From assembly GCA_910579215.1 (NCBI GenBank), contig CAJTTN010000001.1:62001-126000 (forward strand): 64,000 nucleotides of DNA, read 5' to 3'. Of the stretch, positions 7,116 through 15,711 are shown one piece after another. Under the pieces are notes generated by a model. The model had not been told where the DNA came from, did no database searches, and saw only the letters and a list, made by a program, of their open reading frames with translations. The DNA is from an uncultured Anaeroplasmataceae bacterium. Its GTDB lineage: Bacteria > Bacillota_I > Bacilli_A > Acholeplasmatales > Anaeroplasmataceae. The position numbers and the translations under genes are program-made. The stretch's first letter is position 1. Every line of letters begins with the position of its first letter.

Positions 7116-9434
7116 ATGGAAGAGAACAAATTAGTTTTACCTGCAATCGCAGTTCGTGGTGTTATTCCACTACCTAATAATGAATTTCGAATAGAGGTTG
7201 GTCGTACAAATTCTGTAATGGCATTAGATGCTGCCGAGAAGATGTATGGTGGAAATATTTTACTTTTAATACAAAAAGATGCATCCGCTAAGGACATCAC
7301 AGCAGAAGATGTTGAGACTGTAGGTGTTTTAGCTAAAATTACTTTAAAGCTAAAGCTTCCTAATAAAAATTATAAGGTTAAGTTTAAAATTTCTGATCGT
7401 ATTATGATTCAAAGCTTTACCTCCTTAGAGCCTTATTTTGTATGTAGCTATGAGAAGGTTCATTCTATTATGCATAATGACGATACGGAGGCAGCCTTAA
7501 TTAAAAATATTGCAGCTCAAATTTCTCGTCCAGCTGCAAATTTGTTACAAAGTATGGATGAGGTTTCTCGTATTCTTCAACAGGGGACTAACGCGGCAAT
7601 TTTGTCTGATATTGTAGCATTTAATTTGAAAATAACAGGTCCTCAAACCTCTAAATATCGCTATTTGGAGGAGCTTGATGCTTCTAAGCGCTTAGAATTT
7701 ATTCTTGAGGATATTGAGCATGAGAAGCAAATTGTTGAGATTGAAAATAAAATTAACAATGATGTTAAAAAATCAATAGATGAATCTCAAAAGGAATACT
7801 ATCTAAGAGAAAAGATGAAGGCTATTCAAAATGAGCTTGGAGATAAAGCCCGTCAGGAAGAGGATGTTGAGGCTTTAAGAAAAGCGATTGAGGAAGCACA
7901 TTTACCTAAGAATGTTTATGATAAGGCTAAAAATGAGTTACAAAAATATGCTTCTACAAATAATCAAATGGCAGAAGCAGGCGTTATCCGTACCTATTTA
8001 GAATGGATCACGAATCTTCCTTGGTATAAGCAAACAGAGGATACAACAGATTTGAAGCAGGTTGCAGCAAGTCTAGATAAGAATCATTATGGCTTAGAAA
8101 AGGTAAAGGATAGAATAGTTGAATATTTAGCTGTAAAAATGATGACGGGAAAGAATCCTAATACGATTCTTTGCTTTGCAGGGCCTCCAGGCGTTGGAAA
8201 AACTTCTCTAGCTAAATCCATTAGTGAGGCGTTAGGCAGAAAGTTTGTGAAGCAATCCTTAGGAGGAGTTCGCGATGAATCTGAAATTCGCGGTCACAGA
8301 AGAACCTATATTGGAGCCTTACCTGGAAGAATTTTAAAAGGAATGAAGGATGCTGGCTCTCTAAATCCCGTATTTCTTTTAGATGAAATTGACAAGATGA
8401 CTGCTGATTATCGTGGTGATCCTGCTGCAGCTATGCTTGAGGTATTAGATCCTGAGCAAAATAAATATTTCTCTGATAATTATTTAGAGGAGCCTTATGA
8501 TTTATCTCAGGTTATGTTTATAACTACAGCCAACGATTTATCAAATATTCCTGCCCCTTTGCGTGATAGAATGGAAATCATAGAGCTATCTAGCTATACA
8601 GAAATTGAAAAGTTTAATATTGGCTTTAAGCATTTATTAAAAAGAAATTTAGATGAGCATGGATTAGAGGAGTCTCAATTGTCGATTGCTGATGATGCGA
8701 TGTATGCGATTATTCAAAATTATACTAGAGAGTCAGGTGTACGTGAGCTTAATCGTATGATTGCGACAATCTGTAGAAAAACAGTAAAAAAGATTTTGAT
8801 TGATAAGGTAGAGCATCAAGAGATAACTTGTGATAATTTATCTGAGTTTTTAGGAAAAATTAGATTTACAAATAATAAAAATCGTGAATTTGATCAGGTT
8901 GGTATTGTAACAGGTCTAGCCTATACTCAATTTGGTGGAGATACCCTAGATATTGAGGTAATGACCTATCCTGGAAAAGGTGGCTTACAGCTGACAGGTA
9001 AACTGGGAGATGTCATGAAGGAATCTGCGCAAGCAGCCTATTCCTATGTCAGAAGTCATGCTATGGATTATAATATTGATAATAGTGTTTTTGAAAAGAA
9101 TGATATTCACATTCATGTTCCTGAAGGTGCTGTACCAAAGGATGGTCCTTCTGCTGGAGTAACACTTACCACGGCAATCGTTTCTGCTCTTTCAAATAGA
9201 CCTGTGGATTGTCATATCGGTATGACAGGTGAAATTACGCTTAGAGGACAGGTTCTTCCTATTGGCGGTTTAAGAGAAAAATCAATTGCTGCTCATAGAA
9301 GTGGATTGACAACTATATTTATTCCAAAAGAAAATGAAAGAGACATAGAGGATATTCCAGTAGAGGTTAGAAGTGTATTGGAAATTCATCCAGTATCCCA
9401 TATTAAAGAAATATTGAATATTGTATTCCGTTAA
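7116..9434 (+). CDS. lon: ATP-dependent protease Lon
   Basis: The 772-residue protein degrades damaged and regulatory proteins in the cytoplasm as a hexamer. It has the N-terminal Lon substrate-binding domain, a coiled segment, an AAA+ module with Walker A (GPPGVGKTS) and Walker B (LLDEIDK), and a C-terminal serine protease domain. The catalytic serine lies in PKDGPSAGVT and the catalytic lysine in GLREKSIAAHRSG. GAAAGGATGG precedes the ATG. Length and all motifs are normal. It is monocistronic, with its own promoter, two palindromes and a strong terminator, so stress-responsive control is inferred. Confidence 0.97.
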   Translation: MEENKLVLPAIAVRGVIPLPNNEFRIEVGRTNSVMALDAAEKMYGGNILLLIQKDASAKDITAEDVETVGVLAKITLKLKLPNKNYKVKFKISDRIMIQSFTSLEPYFVCSYEKVHSIMHNDDTEAALIKNIAAQISRPAANLLQSMDEVSRILQQGTNAAILSDIVAFNLKITGPQTSKYRYLEELDASKRLEFILEDIEHEKQIVEIENKINNDVKKSIDESQKEYYLREKMKAIQNELGDKARQEEDVEALRKAIEEAHLPKNVYDKAKNELQKYASTNNQMAEAGVIRTYLEWITNLPWYKQTEDTTDLKQVAASLDKNHYGLEKVKDRIVEYLAVKMMTGKNPNTILCFAGPPGVGKTSLAKSISEALGRKFVKQSLGGVRDESEIRGHRRTYIGALPGRILKGMKDAGSLNPVFLLDEIDKMTADYRGDPAAAMLEVLDPEQNKYFSDNYLEEPYDLSQVMFITTANDLSNIPAPLRDRMEIIELSSYTEIEKFNIGFKHLLKRNLDEHGLEESQLSIADDAMYAIIQNYTRESGVRELNRMIATICRKTVKKILIDKVEHQEITCDNLSEFLGKIRFTNNKNREFDQVGIVTGLAYTQFGGDTLDIEVMTYPGKGGLQLTGKLGDVMKESAQAAYSYVRSHAMDYNIDNSVFEKNDIHIHVPEGAVPKDGPSAGVTLTTAIVSALSNRPVDCHIGMTGEITLRGQVLPIGGLREKSIAAHRSGLTTIFIPKENERDIEDIPVEVRSVLEIHPVSHIKEILNIVFR

Positions 9435-9436
9435 GT

Positions 9437-9470
9437 ATAAATGTCTCAAATTTTGAGACATTTTAATTTT
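9437..9470 (+). terminator. Terminator of lon
   Basis: AAATGTCTC and GAGACATTT form a 9-bp stem around an A/T loop, followed by a T-rich run. Confidence 0.85.
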
Positions 9471-9490
9471 AATAAGAAAGGAATAAAGAA

Positions 9491-10966
9491 ATGAAAAAAT
9501 TATTTGTCGTGGGGGATTCGACTGTCGCTGAGTTTCATGATCCCTATCTATATCCTAGATATGGGTATGGAACAATGCTCCATCATTATTTTAAAAATTT
9601 AGAAATTATAAATTTAGCCTTATCCGGAAGGAGTTCTAAAAGCTTTATAAAGGAGAAGAACTATCAGCGTCTGATAGAAGAAATTGGCTGTGGAGATTTC
9701 TTATTAATAGGATTTGGACACAATGATGAAAAAGAAGAGGATCAGCTGCGGTTTACAGATGCTAGGCTGCCAAAATCAAATCCTAGCTCCTTTTCTTACT
9801 ATTTAGAACAATACTATCTTAAGCCAGCTAGAGAGGTTGGTGCAATTCCTATTCTTTGTACACCTATTTGTAGATTAGATTCTCAAGAGGAATATACAAA
9901 AGAAACTGTTCACAATACCTTCTATGGCAATTATAAGGATGCTATTCTTAGGTTAGGAAAGGAAGCAAACACCTTAGTTCTTAATCTTACAGATCTCACT
10001 AGGGATAAATTTAAATCCTTAGGGTTTGCTAAGGCTCTATCCTATTTTGCGATTATAGCAGGAACAAAAGATGAGAATGGAAAAATTAAACCTAATCTAG
10101 CAACTGTAGACAAAACACATTTAAATATTTTAGGAGCGAAATATGTTGCCTATCTTATTGCAAGCTCCATTTCTAATACTTCTCATCCTTTAAAGAATTT
10201 TCTTATAAAAGAGCTGATCGAGCCTTCTTTAATAGAGTTAACCTTCAATTCAGAGTATAAGATTAGGGAATATATGCCTCCTAAGCTTTTAGAATATCAA
10301 CCCTTAAACCATTTCAAAACCACAACTAGAGGCTGGTATGGAACGGCTTTTGGTGCGTCTATAGGAGATTTGACCTCAAGTGGCTTTATTGCTATGGAAG
10401 ATGAAAACAACCATTTTATTGTTGGGCAAACTGGAGTTCAATTCTATGGTCAGCTTTCTTTAATTTCAGATGGCTTTGCCTACTGCTTCAAACAGATACC
10501 GATCAACAAAAATTTTATGATTTCTGCTCGTGCTAAAGTACTTAAGATGGAAAAAACTAAACAGACAGGGTTTGGAATAATGCTTAGAGATGATGCCTAT
10601 GTTGATCAGAAATCAGCCTCTGAAATGATTACCTCGAATTATATAGCTACAGGTCTTATTACAACAGATACCTCCATGAATCCTATTTTCTATAAAGAAA
10701 ATGTGACGCTGCATAAGGAGGAGCCCTTACTTGAATTCTTATATCAGGAGAAGGAAGAGGCTTTTCTTAAGATAACAAGAATAGGGCAATCGATAGAATG
10801 CTGTTTAGAGTATAAAAATACCTCTTATAAGAAAATATATGTTGATTTTGATTTGCTTCAAGTAGATCAGGAGTATATGTATGTGGGCTTTTTTGCAACT
10901 AAAGGAACAGTCGTAGAGTTTTATGATGTTCATTTTGAAATACTAGGAAATTCTAAAGGAGCTTAA
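9491..10966 (+). CDS. SGNH/GDSL esterase with C-terminal beta-sandwich-like domain
   Basis: The first about 240 residues form an SGNH hydrolase of the rhamnogalacturonan-acetylesterase type: GDSTVA (block I, Ser10), SGRSS (block II), GFGHND (block III, residues 74-79) and a block V DKTHLN with the catalytic Asp and His. The remaining about 250 residues, including FGIMLRDDAYVDQ, resemble DUF1349/concanavalin-like beta-sandwich domains, but this is by pattern only. There is no signal peptide, so it is likely cytoplasmic and would deacetylate imported oligosaccharides. An AAGAAAGGA site precedes the ATG at 9491. No sugar transporter is adjacent. Confidence 0.85.
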   Translation: MKKLFVVGDSTVAEFHDPYLYPRYGYGTMLHHYFKNLEIINLALSGRSSKSFIKEKNYQRLIEEIGCGDFLLIGFGHNDEKEEDQLRFTDARLPKSNPSSFSYYLEQYYLKPAREVGAIPILCTPICRLDSQEEYTKETVHNTFYGNYKDAILRLGKEANTLVLNLTDLTRDKFKSLGFAKALSYFAIIAGTKDENGKIKPNLATVDKTHLNILGAKYVAYLIASSISNTSHPLKNFLIKELIEPSLIELTFNSEYKIREYMPPKLLEYQPLNHFKTTTRGWYGTAFGASIGDLTSSGFIAMEDENNHFIVGQTGVQFYGQLSLISDGFAYCFKQIPINKNFMISARAKVLKMEKTKQTGFGIMLRDDAYVDQKSASEMITSNYIATGLITTDTSMNPIFYKENVTLHKEEPLLEFLYQEKEEAFLKITRIGQSIECCLEYKNTSYKKIYVDFDLLQVDQEYMYVGFFATKGTVVEFYDVHFEILGNSKGA

Positions 10967-11057
10967 GCATTAGGATGAATTGAAACATAGTAGGAGTAAA
11001 AAAATTTATCTTAAGGGCTGTAAATTTTGAAACTAGCAAAAAATAATTCTTTGAATA

Positions 11058-11086
11058 TTGATATATAATGGCATTTGCTATATAAT
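11058..11086 (+). promoter_or_regulatory. Promoter placed for a leaderless transcript
   Basis: TTGATA (11058-11063), 17 bases, TATAAT (11081-11086). The expected transcription start, 6-7 bases later, coincides with the A of the ATG at 11093. Confidence 0.7.
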
Positions 11087-11092
11087 ATTTTT

Positions 11093-11596
11093 ATGGAAAA
11101 TACAAAAAATACCAACAAAAATAAACGTTATACGTTAGCAACAAGAGATATTTCTTTACAAGATTTTATTATAATGGTAATAATGGTTGTCTTAATGGTA
11201 GTTTGGGTTTGCCTAATAACAGATAAAAGATTCATATTTATACCATTATTTTTTCTTGCCATCTTGATAGTAATATTAATTTCACTTTTATTTAGATATT
11301 TTACAGAACCCAAAATCGCTATACAAGCAGATTGTAATGGCATATATTTTTATTATCGCAATAAAAAAGAAGTTTTTATCGCTTATAATGATATTATTGA
11401 CGTTATAGGTATGGGCCATATTTATAGTGGTGTGAATAGTTTTGGACAGATTTTAATTAAAACCGAAAATAATAAATATTTATCTATAAGAACTTTTGAA
11501 GGAAATGAAAAATTACGAGATACTATAAAAGATTTGTGGGGGTGCAAAAATAAAGAAGAATTTTTAATTAAGCATGAAATTAAAAATAAAAAATAA
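11093..11596 (+). CDS. Small membrane protein with PH-like C-terminal domain
   Basis: The 167-residue protein has a polar N-terminus, two hydrophobic helices at about residues 20-42 and 48-68 (counted from the ATG), and a roughly 90-residue cytoplasmic region of beta strands and a final helix. This layout is seen in STM3941-like or bacterial PH-domain proteins, but identity is not certain. A TTG at 11075 is in frame, but it overlaps the spacer and -10 of the promoter, so the ATG at 11093 is preferred. There is no Shine-Dalgarno sequence. A long terminator follows, so it is a single-gene unit of unknown role. Confidence 0.65.
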   Translation: MENTKNTNKNKRYTLATRDISLQDFIIMVIMVVLMVVWVCLITDKRFIFIPLFFLAILIVILISLLFRYFTEPKIAIQADCNGIYFYYRNKKEVFIAYNDIIDVIGMGHIYSGVNSFGQILIKTENNKYLSIRTFEGNEKLRDTIKDLWGCKNKEEFLIKHEIKNKK

Positions 11597-11612
11597 AATA
11601 CAATCTCTAAAA

Positions 11613-11650
11613 AACGAACTTTGTAAATTTAACAAAGTTCGTTATTGTTA
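11613..11650 (+). terminator. Terminator
   Basis: AACGAACTTTGT and ACAAAGTTCGTT form a perfect 12-bp stem, followed by a T-rich sequence. Confidence 0.85.
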
Positions 11651-11737
11651 GTTTCAAAAAATTATAATCAAGGATGATTTTTTTATTTATATAAATTTTT
11701 TCTTTCTTTTGGTAATATTTCTTATAGAGGTATTAAA

Positions 11738-12460
11738 ATGAATGTTAAAGATTTAAGTAAAGAGGATAGACCAAGAGAAAGATTGATTAAGGTAGGTCCA
11801 AGAGCATTAAGTGATGTTGAGCTTTTAGCTATTTTAATAGGAAGTGGGACTAAGACATCTACAGTTTTAGAGTTAGCAACAGAAATTTTAAAGCAGTATA
11901 CGTTAGTAGATCTTAAGGATTTGACCTATGAAAAGATAAATAAAATCAAAGGGATAAAGCAAGCTAAAGCTTGTCAGCTTTTGGTATGCTTTGAAATTGC
12001 TAGAAGAAGTAGTCAAATTCCTAAGTATAGGGGTTCCTTAGAAACTGCCAAAGATATTTATGAGTATATCTATGATGAGATTTATTTAGAATCAAGTGAA
12101 ATTATTCTTGCAATCCTATGTGATTGTAAGCTTCATCCCATCAAAAAGATTGTGATAAGAGGTGATGAAGCTCACCAGGTTAATTTTCCTACAAAGAAAA
12201 TAATTACGCATGCATTAAATATTAAGGCATATGCAATTATATTAGTTCATAATCACCCCTCTGGAGATATCCATCCTTCTAAAATAGATATAAAGGCAAC
12301 CTTAGATTTTCAACAGCTCCTAAATACCTTAGATATACTTTTGCTAGAGCACTTAGTGGTTTCTCCATCCGCTTATTTTTCTATGCATGAGCATGGTCTA
12401 CTTTCTATGGATGGAGAATATAGTATAATGGGTGATTGCTTTGAAAAAATTTTTTTGTAA
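11738..12460 (+). CDS. radC: RadC family JAB/MPN-domain protein
   Basis: This 240-residue protein has an N-terminal helix-hairpin-helix region (LSDVELLAILIGSGTK, then IKGIKQAKA) and a C-terminal JAMM metal site, HNHPSGD followed by an Asp in the DIKAT segment. RadC homologues are widespread; their exact function in DNA metabolism is unresolved. AGAGGT lies 9 bases before the ATG. It overlaps the following membrane-protein gene. In Bacillus subtilis radC lies upstream of mreBCD-minCD-spoIVFA-spoIVFB; here the mre and min genes are absent and radC directly abuts the spoIVF-like pair. Confidence 0.95.
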   Translation: MNVKDLSKEDRPRERLIKVGPRALSDVELLAILIGSGTKTSTVLELATEILKQYTLVDLKDLTYEKINKIKGIKQAKACQLLVCFEIARRSSQIPKYRGSLETAKDIYEYIYDEIYLESSEIILAILCDCKLHPIKKIVIRGDEAHQVNFPTKKIITHALNIKAYAIILVHNHPSGDIHPSKIDIKATLDFQQLLNTLDILLLEHLVVSPSAYFSMHEHGLLSMDGEYSIMGDCFEKIFL

Positions 12461-12902
12461 GATGAGCCTTTTACTTTTGGTAGTATTATGCTATGTATTT
12501 ATTGAACCAGTGAATCAATTTTTTAATACAGAAATAAATACTATGGCCATAACAAACTTTTTAGCTGAAAACCTGTATAAGAACGATGAAAGTGTGGCAA
12601 ATGTAGATTTGGTTGTTAAGGATTATGTCTTAGAGGGGGAGTGCCTATACATTTTTCCTTTGAGTCAAGAGGTAGCCTTGCCAATTGATATGATGATTGT
12701 TGAAGTGTTTGATGGTGGAGTAGAAGTAGTAAATTTAGATTCTAGATTTCGTATCAGTCGTATTAAAAACCGCTCAAAAAATCTATATCAATATGTTCAT
12801 GGAATGAATCCGTTTGCTACTACAGATGATTTTTTTATTGTAGAAGGCGATAACCTATCAATGATATCCTTAAGATTACAAATTTATTATGAAAAAGTTT
12901 AG
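12441..12902 (+). CDS. SpoIVFA-like membrane protein (short)
   Basis: The probable TTG start at 12441 has GGGTGA 6 bases upstream; an in-frame GTG at 12432 is possible. The 153-residue protein has one N-terminal transmembrane helix and an extracytoplasmic region whose strands (IFPLSQEVALPIDM, VEVFDGGVEVV) vaguely recall a degenerate LytM/M23 fold. Its position between radC and a SpoIVFB-type protease is that of SpoIVFA, which anchors and inhibits SpoIVFB in the outer forespore membrane. It is about 100 residues shorter than B. subtilis SpoIVFA, so the call rests mainly on context. Confidence 0.5.
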   Translation: MKKFFCKMSLLLLVVLCYVFIEPVNQFFNTEINTMAITNFLAENLYKNDESVANVDLVVKDYVLEGECLYIFPLSQEVALPIDMMIVEVFDGGVEVVNLDSRFRISRIKNRSKNLYQYVHGMNPFATTDDFFIVEGDNLSMISLRLQIYYEKV

Positions 12903-13617
12903 TATTGATTATAGTTTTCTAATCGTTTTATGTCTCATTGCTTTATCGCCAAAGCAGGATACCTTGGTAAAGCTTTTAATCGCTTTATGTGTGCATGAGC
13001 TTGGACATTTGGCATGGATTGGCTTTTTTCGATATAGAATAGAAAGCTTGCGTCTTTCTATCTTTGGCTTTTTTCTAAAGTTAGATGCAACAAAAGATGA
13101 GCTTTTTAAGGATATCTGTATCTATTATGGTGGTATTCTTGCGAATTTACTTTGCTTCCTATTTGTACCAGATCCAGTTTTTAAAAAAATAAATCTCTTA
13201 TTTCTTTGTTTTAATGCTTTGCCTATCTACCCTTTAGATGGCTTTCAGGGGATACGATGCATACTGGCATATTTTATTCCTTATCAAAAGGTATTAAAGA
13301 TTACAGCTATCTTCAGTATGCTTAGCAGTACCATTGCTTTTGTGCTTTGCCTATGCTTTAAAATGGATGTATTTATTTTACTCAATAGTGCTTATCTCAT
13401 TATTTTAAGCCTTGAGTATTATTTTAAACTAAAAGCGATCTATCAAAGCTTTTTGCTGAGAAGAAGCTTATACCCATTTGAATATCCTATAAAAAGAATC
13501 GCTTTTCCTGATTCTATAGAAGGATGCTTCTATAAATATCATCAGGTGGAGTTTATGATTGAGAATAAAAAAATAACAGAAGCAGACTTATTATTATCAA
13601 AAAATATGCTGAAATAA
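12889..13617 (+). CDS. spoIVFB: Site-2-type intramembrane metalloprotease (SpoIVFB family)
   Basis: The 242-residue multi-pass protein carries the zinc motif HELGH at residues 36-40 inside a membrane segment and the second S2P motif, FNALPIYPLDG, at about 108-118. Both match SpoIVFB, which cleaves the pro-sequence of sigma-K in the mother cell during sporulation. It overlaps the preceding SpoIVFA-like gene by 14 bases, indicating translational coupling. A pro-sigma-K gene is encoded at 46429-47088, so its likely substrate is present in this same window. The C-terminal cytoplasmic tail resembles a short, divergent CBS-like extension. Confidence 0.85.
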   Translation: MKKFSIDYSFLIVLCLIALSPKQDTLVKLLIALCVHELGHLAWIGFFRYRIESLRLSIFGFFLKLDATKDELFKDICIYYGGILANLLCFLFVPDPVFKKINLLFLCFNALPIYPLDGFQGIRCILAYFIPYQKVLKITAIFSMLSSTIAFVLCLCFKMDVFILLNSAYLIILSLEYYFKLKAIYQSFLLRRSLYPFEYPIKRIAFPDSIEGCFYKYHQVEFMIENKKITEADLLLSKNMLK

Positions 13618-13638
13618 GTAAATTTTTTTCTTTATATA

Positions 13639-13667
13639 TTTCAAAACTATAGTTTTTTGTGTATAAT
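13639..13667 (+). promoter_or_regulatory. Promoter of the M28 peptidase gene with palindrome in spacer
   Basis: TTTCAA (13639-13644), 17 bases, TATAAT (13662-13667). AAAACTATAGTTTT (13643-13656) is a perfect 14-base palindrome overlapping the -35 and most of the spacer, a typical repressor position. Confidence 0.6.
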
Positions 13668-13690
13668 ATTAAAATACGAGGTAAAAAAAT

Positions 13691-14941
13691 ATGGAACATA
13701 ATGGAAGTTTTGATTTTTTAAAAAGAATTACTTATGAACGAACTGGTGGTAGTGAAGCGGAATTAAAAACAGCTAATATGATTATTACAGAATGCCATAA
13801 ATATCATGTTGAAGCTCATTTAGAGGAATTTTTAGTCGATGGATATGAAATCAAAAATGTTTCCTTAGAGACAATTGATGGAACCTTTAATGCTACAGGT
13901 GTTGGTATGAGTGGGTCTACTGGTATTGATGGGTTAGTTGGAGAATTGGTGATTATTGAATCAGATGAGCAATTATCTGCCATGGATTCCTTAGAGGGAA
14001 AAATTGTATTTATTCCTACTAGAATGATGGTTAAAACATATAAGCTCTTATGTGAAAAAAAGGTAAGTGGCTTTATCTGCTGTAGTGGCTCTGTTTACGA
14101 TGACATTGATCAAACAGATTTAGAGAAAATGACTTTACGTGAGCGTCATTATCAAAACGGTAAAATTCCTGGTGTTTGTATTCGTATGGTAGATGCCCAA
14201 AAGCTATTGGTATCTCGCCCTAAGGAGGTAAAGATGAATCTTCAGCAGGATGAATTTAAGCTTACCTCTCATAATGTAGTTGCAACAATCCCTGGCACTA
14301 CTAAAAAGCATGAAATCGTTTGTTTTACAGCACATTATGATTCTGTTCCGTTTTCAACAGGGGCTTATGACAACGGCACAGGCTCAGCCACAATTTTAGA
14401 GGCCTTAGCTTATTTTTCTAAGGTGCGTCCGACAAGAACTTTAAAATTTATCTGGTGCGGATCAGAGGAAATGGGCTTATTGGGGTCAAAGGCCTATACA
14501 GAAGCACACAAGGAGGAGCTTTCTGCTTACAAGCTATGTATTAATATTGATATGACAGGCGTTGTGATTGGTAAGGATATTGCTTGCTGTACCTCAGAAA
14601 AGTCATTAGTTCATTATATTAATTATATGGGGAAAGAAGTTGGTTTTCCTATTGTAGCTAAACAAGGGGTATATTCCTCTGATTCAACCCCATTTGCTGA
14701 TCATGGAGTTCCTGCAGTTTCCTTTGCTAGGCTGTCTCCAAAGGGTGGAGCAGAAATCCATAGCAGAAAGGATGTATTGGATTTTTTATCTGCTGATATT
14801 TATTATAAAACTTGTGAATTTGTGATTTCCTTTGCCCAAAGAATGCTAGATAGTATATATTTTCCTGTAGAGCAGACTATACCAGAAGAGATGAAAAAGG
14901 AACTAGATACTTATTTGGGAAGAACTGAAAAAGATAAATAA
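13691..14941 (+). CDS. M28 family zinc aminopeptidase
   Basis: The 416-residue protein has the M28 di-zinc ligands in order: His and Asp in FTAHYDSVP, Asp in GAYDNGTG, the Glu pair in CGSEEMGLLGS, Asp in NIDMTG, and a final His in GAEIHSRKD. A PA-like insert (about residues 70-175) precedes the catalytic domain. There is no signal peptide, so it probably acts on cytoplasmic peptides, removing N-terminal amino acids. CGAGGT lies 9 bases upstream of the ATG. It has its own promoter and shares a convergent terminator with the minus-strand gene. Confidence 0.93.
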   Translation: MEHNGSFDFLKRITYERTGGSEAELKTANMIITECHKYHVEAHLEEFLVDGYEIKNVSLETIDGTFNATGVGMSGSTGIDGLVGELVIIESDEQLSAMDSLEGKIVFIPTRMMVKTYKLLCEKKVSGFICCSGSVYDDIDQTDLEKMTLRERHYQNGKIPGVCIRMVDAQKLLVSRPKEVKMNLQQDEFKLTSHNVVATIPGTTKKHEIVCFTAHYDSVPFSTGAYDNGTGSATILEALAYFSKVRPTRTLKFIWCGSEEMGLLGSKAYTEAHKEELSAYKLCINIDMTGVVIGKDIACCTSEKSLVHYINYMGKEVGFPIVAKQGVYSSDSTPFADHGVPAVSFARLSPKGGAEIHSRKDVLDFLSADIYYKTCEFVISFAQRMLDSIYFPVEQTIPEEMKKELDTYLGRTEKDK

Positions 14942-14946
14942 AAATA

Positions 14947-14970
14947 GGTGCCCTTTAGGCACCCTTATTT
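14947..14970. terminator. Bidirectional terminator
   Basis: GGTGCC-CTTTA-GGCACC forms a 6-bp stem with A-rich left and T-rich right flanks between two convergent genes. Confidence 0.8.
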
Positions 14971-15564
14971 ATAGATGGAAAAGATGGAATTTAGATCCTT
15001 TTCAATTTTATGATATTCCTCATCTGATAGGCTTCTAACATCCTGTATTCCTTTGATATTTTGTTCCTTAGCAAGATATAAAAAATCTAAGGTGTTTTGT
15101 TTTACCTCACTTAGATACACATCTACCATTTTAAATCCTAATTCTTTCGCTATAAAAAGAAAATGATGGTTATCCAATAGGACATATTCATTCTCAATAA
15201 TTTGAACAGGAAATTGGATAGAATCAAGAGAAGTAAGCTGATTTAATTCAGCTAAATACTTTTGATTTAGAAAAAATTTTGAAACCTGTAATATGGAAAT
15301 GGGGAGCTTAAATGTAAAGGATTTTTCCATTTCCATATAGAAATCCTTACCCTTATAAATAGAAATCGTTGGATGTAATTTATGATGCATAGAGGCAACC
15401 TCTTCTAAATATAGAGATGTATCAGATACTATAGTAGCTATTTCCTTTGAAATCATAAATTCATAATGGTAGATATGATTATGATCTAAAATGATATAAC
15501 AATTTCCTAAAATTCTAGCTGTTTTAGCAAAATATGTATCTTCATAAGCAACTTTAATTTCCAT
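14965..15564 (-). CDS. Hypothetical protein with ParB/sulfiredoxin-like segment
   Basis: The 199-residue protein is not a family I recognise over its length. Residues about 115-150 (PVQIIENEYVLLDNHHFLFIA and the following ELGFKMVDVYL) follow the pattern of ParB/Srx-fold proteins, in which a Pro-Ile/Val strand is followed by a DGHHR-like loop and a helix; here the loop is DNHHF. The N-terminal half appears to be a separate beta-rich domain. A good promoter lies upstream, and the gene ends convergent with the M28 peptidase. Function unknown. Confidence 0.65.
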   Translation of the reverse strand: MEIKVAYEDTYFAKTARILGNCYIILDHNHIYHYEFMISKEIATIVSDTSLYLEEVASMHHKLHPTISIYKGKDFYMEMEKSFTFKLPISILQVSKFFLNQKYLAELNQLTSLDSIQFPVQIIENEYVLLDNHHFLFIAKELGFKMVDVYLSEVKQNTLDFLYLAKEQNIKGIQDVRSLSDEEYHKIEKDLNSIFSIYK

Positions 15565-15592
15565 GAATATTCACCATATTCAATTATAGTAT

Positions 15593-15610
15593 AAAACTTT
15601 GAAAAGACAA
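15593..15610 (-). promoter_or_regulatory. Promoter of the minus-strand hypothetical gene
   Basis: On the minus strand TTGTCT (15610-15605; part of the signal read leftwards) is followed after a short spacer by overlapping TATACT/TATAAT sequences around 15598-15593; the spacing is short, so the -35 assignment is weak. Confidence 0.4.
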
Positions 15611-15659
15611 AGAAAAAGTATTTGAATTTTGTGTGAATACATATGTAAACGCTTTTATA

Positions 15660-15688
15660 TAGACTTTTTATTTTAATGATAGTATAAT
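15660..15688 (+). promoter_or_regulatory. Promoter of the small Cys-rich gene
   Basis: TAGACT (15660-15665), 17 bases, TATAAT (15683-15688). Confidence 0.6.
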
Positions 15689-15711
15689 CCATAATAGAAG
15701 GAAAAGAGTGA

